Origin: Hofstenia miamia
Lineage: Eukaryota > Xenacoelomorpha > Acoela > Hofsteniidae
Direction: 5' to 3'
Assembly: GCA_900660155.1 (NCBI GenBank)
Contig: CABFPE010000031.1
Span: 1,006,111-1,052,666, forward strand
Length of the DNA: 46,556 bases
Shown: one piece after another, positions 1-9,700 of the stretch
Numbering within the stretch: the stretch's first letter is position 1
How the letters are laid out: each line of letters opens with the position of its first letter
Position numbers and translations under genes: made by a program
Notes under the pieces: model-generated
Told to the model about the DNA's origin: nothing
The model's input: the letters and a program-made list of their open reading frames with translations, nothing else
Databases searched by the model: none

Positions 1-455
1 CCATAATATTCTGCTTGTTGGACCTCTTTGATTTTCGAGTTGCTGAGTTTGTCAATGTATTTTTCGATAGTTTTGTATGCTGGCAGCTTCCTTCTTTTAA
101 TGACGTTTTCGATAAATTTCTCTATTCTTGAGCATCGAAAAAAATTCATAGGCAAAATTGTATGCGCGAATGACAAAGCAATTTCCTCCAGTAGACGCGC
201 TTCTTGGGAGACAACATTGAATGAATCGGAAATTTGTAATTGGCGCTGGCTTGTAGATTCATTAATTTCCTTGTTTATTTCGGGATGACATCGAAGGAAG
301 TGATCCTCTGAATGACTTATAAAGTTCGCGGCTTTAATCCCCGGCAGACTTGAATTGCATTTTGTACAAGTATATGAGCTCTCACCGTCGCTGTTGGTTG
401 AAAGAATAATGAATTTTTCGTAACGCAGCCGTTTTTCTGACTTGGTTCTACCCAT
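1..455 (-). CDS. hAT-type transposase N-terminus with BED zinc finger (partial, runs off the left edge)
   Basis: On the minus strand a frame stays open from an ATG at 453-455 to the window edge, about 151 codons. It begins MGRTKSEKRLRYEKF. About 30 residues in comes a zinc-finger-like block with CTKC and then HSEDH, the C-x2-C...H-x4-H layout of BED fingers. A stretch containing ALSFAHTILPMNFF and RRKLPAYKTIEKY follows, which resembles the region between BED finger and catalytic core in hAT transposases and ZBED-like genes. The frame has no stop, so this is either a young element or a domesticated gene. It lies antisense to WDR48, probably in one of its introns. The catalytic core would be outside the window, so activity cannot be judged. 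Confidence 0.6.
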   Translation of the reverse strand, partial: MGRTKSEKRLRYEKFIILSTNSDGESSYTCTKCNSSLPGIKAANFISHSEDHFLRCHPEINKEINESTSQRQLQISDSFNVVSQEARLLEEIALSFAHTILPMNFFRCSRIEKFIENVIKRRKLPAYKTIEKYIDKLSNSKIKEVQQAEYY

Positions 456-699
456 CTCATGTAAACGCTGACAAATTGAATGCTGTAGTAGCCGCACACG
501 CACAGTGCTTTACTTGTCGTTTATCTTGCAAAGGCACAGTGTGGAACAATGCGTTTGTCTGCCACTTGGCGTCCTTAATTTTCATTGGCTGTCCCTGAAA
601 TGCGGCATACATAAGATAACAAGCGAAACAAAAGAATAAACTTAAATTAAAAGAAAACCTGAACATTACGCTTTTCTATGAAAAATAGAAAAATAAACT

Positions 700-840
700 T
701 TTCTATGGAAAATAGAAATAGTTAACTTTTTCTATTTAAACGGCCGTTTAAACAGTACCGTTTAAATTATTTGCTTTTAATTTATACTTTGATTTAAACG
801 GCCGTTTAAACGCTGTTTAAACAGTGAATTTAAACTATCA
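700..840. repeat. cluster of GTTTAAAC-type palindromes
   Basis: The 18-bp perfect palindrome TTTAAACGGCCGTTTAAA occurs twice, at 735-752 and 793-810. Further GTTTAAA/TTTAAAC units lie between and after the two copies. Just upstream, at about 665-735, an imperfect tandem motif of the form ACTTTTCTATGRAAAATAGAAA is repeated. The cluster lies 5' of the BED-finger frame and 171 bp before the first WDR48 exon. It could be terminal or subterminal transposon sequence. Confidence 0.7.
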
Positions 841-980
841 ACACTGTTCAATAGTTATATTAAATATTAAAATATGAGAACGAAGATACGCTAGGAAGAT
901 TTTCTTTACAGTGATTGATATATTATTGATATATTATATATATATAAACTATATTTTCAACTTTAAGTTTATGTTTAAAG

Positions 981-1071
981 GCTTTGGCTGTTCACCTCGA
1001 AGAACCTGAGGCGCTGATGGCATGGGTTGCAACCAAAGAATCTGGATTAACAGAGATTGACACTAGCCATG
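981..1071 (+). CDS. WDR48: WDR48 exon A (first in window)
   Basis: The exon follows AG at 979-980. It reads in phase 0 and encodes [19 protein letters not shown] and then ...IDTSH plus one base. This corresponds to the vertebrate segment around LTITLDESDCFAAWVSAKD. The donor is GC at 1072-1073. There is no GT between 1072 and the in-frame TAA at 1161-1163. Confidence 0.8.
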
Positions 1072-3679
1072 GCAAAAATGAAAAAGGCAGCTTTTCATTT
1101 CTCATCATTAATAATATATTGGGGAAAAAACAATTTTATATTTTATTCAAAATGCATCTATAACCGGACTTTTGTACTTCATGAAATGATTTAGTTTCAG
1201 GTTTTTCTTAAATATGTTTGTCAGTAACAAATAGTCATTTTTGAATCTAAGTTTTTGTTGTTGGTTTTTCGCGTTTAATCTATCACTATATTGCGTGGAC
1301 TTGCTTCCATTCATTCAAAAAAATTCAACAAAAATCTACTGTAGAATTCACGAATGGTGTTGCCCTTGGATATCAGTAAAGAATGTTTTATTTTCAATTT
1401 TTTTAATAATATATCGTTTTAGTGAATTACGGTGCTCTTCTTTTAATTGCACTTCTAGAAAAGTGGCCGAAATGCATTCATCATTATGAGCGCTCAATTC
1501 AAGAACAAGAAGATGAGGTTTTTGGTTTGTTTTTAATCGTTTCTAAGTCGCTTATACTGTAATGTTAAGAGTTTTAGATATAACTATAGTTGTCAAAAAC
1601 ATAATAAAATTAGTGCAATTTTTTTTTAAAAATGAACAATTTTTATTCCTTCACCAGCTGAACTGTAGTTTTGATTTTGGGGAATATTATGCTGCGTATA
1701 GCAATCTTAGCAACCACAATACATTATATTTTTTCATTATTTAGGATTTTCGAATGAATTTGTCTGATTGTAGATGATTCAAATTTCTCAAAAGAGAAAT
1801 TCTAGCGAAAACCTTCTTTTCTTATTCTTGTAGCAGTCAAAACCTCCAAAGTACAAAAGTTTCTTAGTTAATTAATTATTACAATTTTACAACATTACAT
1901 GATTTCAATGTTGTGTTTTGTAGCGTGACTTATCTTTTTATTAGATTTCGCATTTTTTCTGCTGTTCTTTCAAATTTCAATAAATCTGCCACCAACGTGA
2001 CTAAGAAACAATACTTTAAATGAAAGTGCGTTAGTTTTTGAATTGCAAATCACTGCTATGATAATTTTTTAGTTGAATTGTTAACCATCCTTATTTTGTC
2101 TTTTGAATCTTTATAAAATGACTTCTGCTGAATAGTTTTATAATTTTTTCATTTTTTTTCCCCAATTATTTTTCGTGATTTCTATAACTAGATGTTGTTT
2201 AGAACAGTCAGAGTCTTCCATGCAAAGCAGACCCCCGAAAAAAGTCACAATGACTTTAACTGGCAACAATTACTTCTCGGTGCCTGCAGACACACATGTC
2301 ATTCTGAGTGAGGTGATTTATTTAAAATCTTTTTATTATTCAAATGAGAGGTGCAATCTGATCGAGAATTTCAAACCCGAAGCCTAACCGACCTAAAGTT
2401 GGGCCAAAATTTTCTTTTGAATCCGACTTTGAAAGAAAGTTACATGAACAATTTTTGACAGAATATATTTTTGAAAATTAAGGATTCTATGTAAAAGATA
2501 TTTAATTTTGATTGACCGCCCATGAGCATCATATTATATAATATGTGTAATAAAGTTTATCATCAAAAACTGAACCCGAATTCCACCGTAGTTATTTTTT
2601 ATCATCATTATTACTTTTTGTCTAAAAATCCCATTGTTGGACTTATTTTACGAGCTTAGTCACCATCTTGATATATATTTAAATTTTTACATTTTAGTAT
2701 CAGAACTTAATTTGCGTTAGTTTAGGCAGGTGGGAAGGCTCTTCAGCGTTTTCTGGTGAAAGAAGCTGCTAATGAGATTGAATCCAACATTCTCAATGAA
2801 TTAATTCCACCTTGGATTTTGGAAGTTGTTGTAGAGGCATGATTTTTCCAGGAATTTGCGATTGATATAGAATTAATTGCCAAACGTATTATTAGAAGAA
2901 TTCTCAATCCGCACAAATTTAAACAAAATTTAAACACTCCTTATGGTGGTTATTTTTACACCTAGTCGTTTATGAATTACATGTATTATTTGCGAGTACG
3001 AGGGATATCCAGGAAATTAGTCCCGTTAATGATTTTAGGGCAAATTAAAACAGCTAATCCATTGTTAGTTATTTTATGCCTTCATCATATAAATTTCCGT
3101 CCAGGAATTCCTCTTTGGCATCTGGCAAGAATGTTTGAGCACTAGCTCGACGTTTCGTTTTTTGTTCCTCTGTAGAAATCTTTGGAACCCATCGAAACTG
3201 AAATGCTTTAGGGGATGCTCTTTCAATCTTCAACATGAATTGATAAATAAAGTGTATTGGTGGTGCTTGAAATGCACGTTAACTAGAACATGAATATGAA
3301 ATTAAGCATTGCCATAAATGATTGCTTTTATGTGTATAGATTTTCAGTGATCTGACATATAATTATGCCAGTTAAAGAAATTTAATTGACAAATAGAAAA
3401 GGAACTTACTTTCTGGATTTCCCTCCTACTTTGTGGCTGAGTAAGAACAACAACAACAATAATGTTGCTCTGTACTTGGTAAATTCGAAATTGGCATTCA
3501 GAGTGGACCCTTGAAATAATTGTCTAAGAATATTTACAAAATTAACAGATTGAAATCTATCATATAGCAAAGTTTCAGGCAATTCTCCTAATTACAAAAA
3601 TAAAATTTCTCCTCTGACAAATGGTCCTATAATTATTGAAACTCATACAGCAGTGACCGAATAATTACAGAGCGAACAA

Positions 3680-3722
<43 letters not shown>

Positions 3723-6700
3723 TTCTGCAAAAAAACATTACTTGTGGCTCTTGTTCGACAACATAATCCTAATAGTAATATGTAATCATCAGAGGCAAAT
3801 TATTTGCAAATGTATTTCAATATATAAAAAATACAAATCAAGCCAGGTAAGTTTGTATGTTGGTGGTGAACGTATTGTGAAGTTGGTCGTATACTGCCGG
3901 TAAGTAAAATAAGAAAATTTTTACTTTACGGCAGTGTAAGGGGTCTTTAGTAAGGTTTCAAGTAGATAATTATACAAAAGATTCTGTTCGATTCGCGGCA
4001 GTGTACGTAAACTAAAGTAATGTAAGCAAAATTTATTTCAATTTGATAGTCGCCGAACATTTATTACACAAACAGGATATAAATTGAATCAATAATTACA
4101 AAAGAATTAATTACAACGGGCTTTTCTTTGTTGCTGTAAGTCATGCATTTGGGTAAACAAAGCTCAATTATGCGGCAACCAGTTGAAAATAAATCATTGT
4201 TTACTTTTTAATAAACCAATATTCTTCTTAATATCGAAATTTTCCAAATAATCAAATGATTGCAGTCTTAGTATATATCACATTAATATTATAAAATTAA
4301 TTTTGTTTGATTAAATTACACAATGACACTCGAAAATAAATCAGACCTAAATCAAAATATTTTTTAATATTTTTAATTTGCAATTTTCACTAATTACTTG
4401 GGTTTTATTTAAAATTTACATCCTTTACCCAATGGTGTTATTTTTCTTTAATTTCCTGCAGCATACGAGATCTTAAGTAAAGTAAAATCCAATTTAAAAT
4501 TATCTGATTTATTTTACACTTTACTTTACGGCAGTGTACCACTAGGGTAAGATCAAAGAACTTCAAATTGCATAGTGCTTACATAATGTCGATTTGAACC
4601 TCAAAGCATTTAAAACAGGCTATCTACACTGTAATTTTGAGCTATGCTAACATATTTAGGTGCCACAACAACTAACATAATATTTAGCAGCTCAAAATTT
4701 CCGGAAGGAATCGACCTCTAGTATTTTCACTATAAATGATTAATAATTATCTAAACAAAATGAAAAGCAAAAAATTTCAAGAAAATTTCACGCCTGTGTT
4801 TGTACCGGAATATATAAGCCGCATCCGTCCTGCCACGGTAATGTTATTCTTCTCCACATTCGTTTCCATTCACTTAATAATATAAACTAGTCTCCTATTG
4901 TTGAATAATTTTTTAATGTTTTGCGCAATCGAAAAGTTCTCTTAATCCAGAACATATTGAGAAGTTTGCAGATATAATTATTAGACTAGGTGTATAAGGC
5001 GCAACCCAAATTTTAACCAAAATTTTAGGTTTACAGATGCAGGTTATACTCGAGGATTTACGGTAATTACAACAGGTATTCCTTTGTTCCTGCAAATCAT
5101 ACAATTGGGAAAGCAATGTTTCATGATTTAAATAATTGGATTTTAGTGTCAACCCTGTGAAAAATTTTGACATTGCTTAATAATAGAGATGTGCGCCGTA
5201 GACATTTTTTTAAAACTTATGTATCGCAGCAACATCTTGTCACCGCCTGCCGTCGCAGAAATGCGAAATTCACCGCGATACTCCGTAATTTCTCGAAAGT
5301 TGCCGTGGTTACCGTTTTTATTTCGTTATATTGAAATATATTTAATATTTTAATTTTTCTTAAGTAGTTAATAACGGTATCTTCATATTAATTTTTCCTC
5401 AATTCACAATCTGCTTTTTTAAATCGACTCTACCACCACACCACGGTATACCGCAATGAACGTTTCCCTAACCGCATTGCGACATACCGCGGTATTCAGC
5501 GGTGTTGCTCATCGCGCACTTCTCTATTTAATAAGGTTGAATTGTGATTGATTGTAGTTAAGACGTGTTATTTCATGATTATTTCAAATAGATTTGCATT
5601 GATATTATAACTTCTTAATATCGAAATCTTACAGATAATCAAGTGATTATAGTATTAGTATATATCACATTTATTTTATATCTAATTAAATTTTTTTGAT
5701 TAAATTACACGGCACTCGTATGCATACATGTACAACTAAATTAAAATATATTCTAATATTTTTGAATTACAATTTTTCCTAATAAATTGGGTTTTATTTC
5801 ATTATTTATTTCCGTTAAGCAATGGTCTTACTTTGCTTTTTCATTACGTTAGTGTTAACGCGTTTAGCATTAGCATGCTAGAGTCTTTAATTGTGTTTTA
5901 TCCGTATAAGCTCGTATTTATCGTTTTCTAAAATTAGTTTTTTTCAATTCTAATTTCACTACCAATTATTAGAGGCTGTTCGTTGAAAACCGGTATAAGA
6001 AATATTGCTGCAAATATAGGTAATAATGACTTTATTTTTAAGTATTTGCAATAATGGATTTTAGTTTTTCCCTGTTTTGAGGATTAAAAATTCCATGTAA
6101 TCAAGTTTATGCGAGGTACCCTTTACTTACATGTAAAATTCTCGGCTTAATAAAAGAAGGCAAATTTATCAGCTATGGCATCTTTTCTAAACAAACACTT
6201 TTAAAATCGTGTAGAAAAATATTTCGCAAGAATTAAATTCAACCTGATGAATTTCTACGCATTCGAACAACTTATCTAGCCTCAAGGTCTCCATTTTGGG
6301 TACTTCAAGGCATTTTAGATTTAAGACGTAATTGACATTTCGATGGTTACGAGAACTGTTGATTAAATTCTTTAATGTAATTTTTATATTTTCAATTACA
6401 AAATGTTGCGCAATCGTAACATGTATGTCAATGTTCGAAAAGACATTTAAAATTATTTTTAGATTAATTTTGTAGTTTAATAGCTGAAATGTAGCAGAAC
6501 TTAATTTTTATTTTTTTAAGTATTGAGTTCGATTATTTTATTCAAATCGTGAAAATTGTATTTTAGAGGACGAATCCAAAATTCCACAAGCTTTCCTTTT
6601 ACATTCTTTCGCATCAATCAAATTGTACAAAGCACAATTTCAAGCGGTAAGATATTTCATGAAAAATGTTCAATTTTAAGAACGAAAAAGACCATTTTGT

Positions 6701-9700
6701 TCAAGCAGACATCACATTAAATATAGTGTATTTTACAACGTCTGATTATTGAATTAAATATCTATTTTAGATATCGTTTCGTGATACAGCTAAATAGTTT
6801 TTTTACTATGGATTCGAGTCAAACTGTATATCTAGATACCTTCTAATCTGCAAACGTTGTGTAGTCAAATCGCATCGCGAATATGCTAATATTAGGATTC
6901 TGGGGACTTAATATTTCAGTGGTACTGGAATTAACCATAAATTTAAACTGGTACTACGAATTACTCATTGATAATTCTTGTTCATAAATATGAGCCATCG
7001 GGGGCATGTGGAATCAGAAAATTTCATGGAACCGAGACCAATAATAATCTTGTCGCGAAGAATCCTAGATAGTATATAATAACTGTTATTTAGCAATATT
7101 TACTAGGGTAGTTATGTATTGCTCTCTCAAATGCTAGCTTGTGCCCGTGTACCTAAGATGTCTAGTTTATTTTTATAGTAACTATATTTTGTATTCATAT
7201 GTTTGACGTAAATAAATTTAGATAGCTGAGAAAGGCATTGAAATTTCTCTTGAAAATATAAATTTTTATGCATTGACAAAAGAATTCGAATAAAAAATGC
7301 GGCGTAAATGTGTTTATTCATCATAGTTATGATTTTTATTTCAATTAAAGTATTTTTTTATTTGTAATAGAAGTGACTTGACTGTTGGCAGGAGCACATG
7401 TTGCCATAGTAGCTATCTTAAAAATGAAAGTTATAAGTAATGATGTGCAAAAAGGATGCTAGCTTTGTGTCTCATTGAGCTTTCTCTTAACATTGTTTGA
7501 TAAAAATTTCCTGAATTTCCTGAAATTCTATTTGAATGGAATTGCATCGACATGTTTTTGCAAAAAATTTTGCGTATTTCAATAGTGTTGTCGTAAAGTT
7601 TTTTAGCCGAGCGTTATGAAGTATCCAAGGAAAAATCAATGATTTCTCATGCTGTTATTGCCTTTCAAAAGTAGGTTCTCACTTCCGCTCTTGGCATTGG
7701 TAGTCTATAAAAATGAACTTAATCTTTACTATTCATTACTCAAAGTTTTTAAACAAGTGACCTTGCTTAAGAAACTCTTGTTTTGTTTTATAGTTGAAGT
7801 AAACCTTATGCTAAGATCGTTTGAATTTTACCTCTTCTAATCTTTGAGTTATATTTAATTTTAGGATCCGTCCTTTGATGTGTTAATATTTTTACTTTTA
7901 AGGGAACGCCTTTCAGCGAACGATCTTCTACGTGTTAACAAAATCATCGAACATGTCTACATTCAAATCATCAATGCGCCGGTGATTGAGCCACCCTCTT
8001 CGTTGCAGGCCAACGGTTCTTGCGGGCAATCAGTTGGTTCCCGCAATTCCTCTTCCAAAAACGGTTCGCATGGTGAGAATAACACTGAAGATACTCTCGA
8101 GACCGCGCTCAAACAAATTCAGTTGTATTGCAACGACACTGTACGTATTTCATTAAAATATAAGTATTTACTAAAAGAATCTTACAACATCAATGTTCGC
8201 TCGAGAAATCTAGTCTGATTGAATGTATCGTTTATCCTTAGTGATTTATGCTTTAATGGTTTTTATACTGATTTTTAGTATTATACATATTTAAAATGTG
8301 ACAAAAATTGAAATGTTTCATTTTGGCCATTTTTTTCAATTTTGACTTTGTATACTAATACAACCTGTTACGGTATTTTGTAGTATCCCATCATTGATTC
8401 ATTAACCCAAAGACTTCTTGGTTCCGTTTTCGATCATGCCCATCACACTATGTTCACAAATCATCACTGTTCGCAACCCTTAGATAGCAAGCTATATTGC
8501 AAAGTAACTTTTTCACATGTTTCTGTCAATCGCCTTTTTTGCTTTGATCTGTCAATAGACTAAGCACTTGTTCATGACATGAACCCGTATGCTCCCAATT
8601 ATCACCAGTAGCAAGTAGCGCTTTAATTGTTCTTGTGAATAGGCCTTGCAAGATAGTGTCATCATAATCAATTGGATTTTTGTCATTTAATCATTTTACA
8701 CATATCTACACATTTAAATTTTAATATTCTAATTTTTTATTTTCTGCTCAAATTCTTGAAACTATTAAATCTGATGTTTTAAAGTTGTTTTTCATGCGAT
8801 TTTGCAATTTACTTTAGTTTTCTATATTCTATCAGATCATTCCAAACATGAAAATGGTCTGTTTCTTCCTAAATTATTTTGAATGGTTCTCACTATGATA
8901 GCCCTTCCGCTTTCCTGCAGAACGAAAAAAAGTCTTAGTTTTCTTCCAAATTTCAAAATTTGACAGCAATTGAACATTTGGAGGACTATATTCCTGGTTG
9001 CCAGAATCTAATCAAAGTAAAGGTTACAAGTACATATTTTTTCTTATTGGAAGTACAAGCTCTTGTCACATTTTGAAATTTGTATATCCAGTGGTGAGAA
9101 CACATAGATAAATCATACCCAATGTCTCATGTTCTATCATAGACACTTCGCTGTTAGCAAACATGTCTGAATAATTCTCTCGATGTTTTTGCATTATCCA
9201 ATGCTTCGGCGGAAATATTTTGTTGGATTTCCCACTTTGACATTGGAAATTAACCTAACATCAATTTGAGGCAAAGCAATTTCATGGAATTGAGGAGACA
9301 ACATCAGTTTAAATGATTAAACAAGTATTCTAATGTGTTTTTCTGCTATAAGGCCCATTTTCATCAAAATGAAAGTTAGGCCATTATGATTCTCAGCTCC
9401 TATTTGTTGATAGATTGAGATTATTGTTATCTGTGTCCCATAAAACCCTATTTTTAGCAAATTTTCTGCTACATAGATGCTATTGAAGGTTAATTTGCAA
9501 TTTAACGAGAAATTCATTAAATGTAATAGTCAAAAATGAAACATTAAGAAATCCATCTATAGTACATCCACAAGTAAGACTTATATGAAGTTCATTGCGT
9601 GTATCTTTCTTGAGCATATTATGTCTTAGTATTCAAAATGTCAACATTGACACAACTCAACTTTTAAATTTAAAAGCAAAAACGCATCCAGAATTTACTT

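Larger units (their letters stand above)
2831..6566 (+). other. WDR48 intron with nested repeats
   Basis: This intron holds the mariner-like fragment, the (AAT)n tract, the two related repeat copies and the hAT MITE described separately. I see no other coding signal. The minus-strand frame at 4913-5173 lies in repeat copy B and matches no known protein. Confidence 0.7.

Noticed and set aside
457..666. 69-codon minus-strand frame upstream of the BED-finger frame
   Set aside because: Different frame, no recognisable domain; hydrophobic start is probably due to AT-rich sequence.
7866..7902. 5' extension of WDR48 exon F
   Set aside because: Open in frame, but the phase from exon E and the family alignment require the acceptor at 7901-7902.
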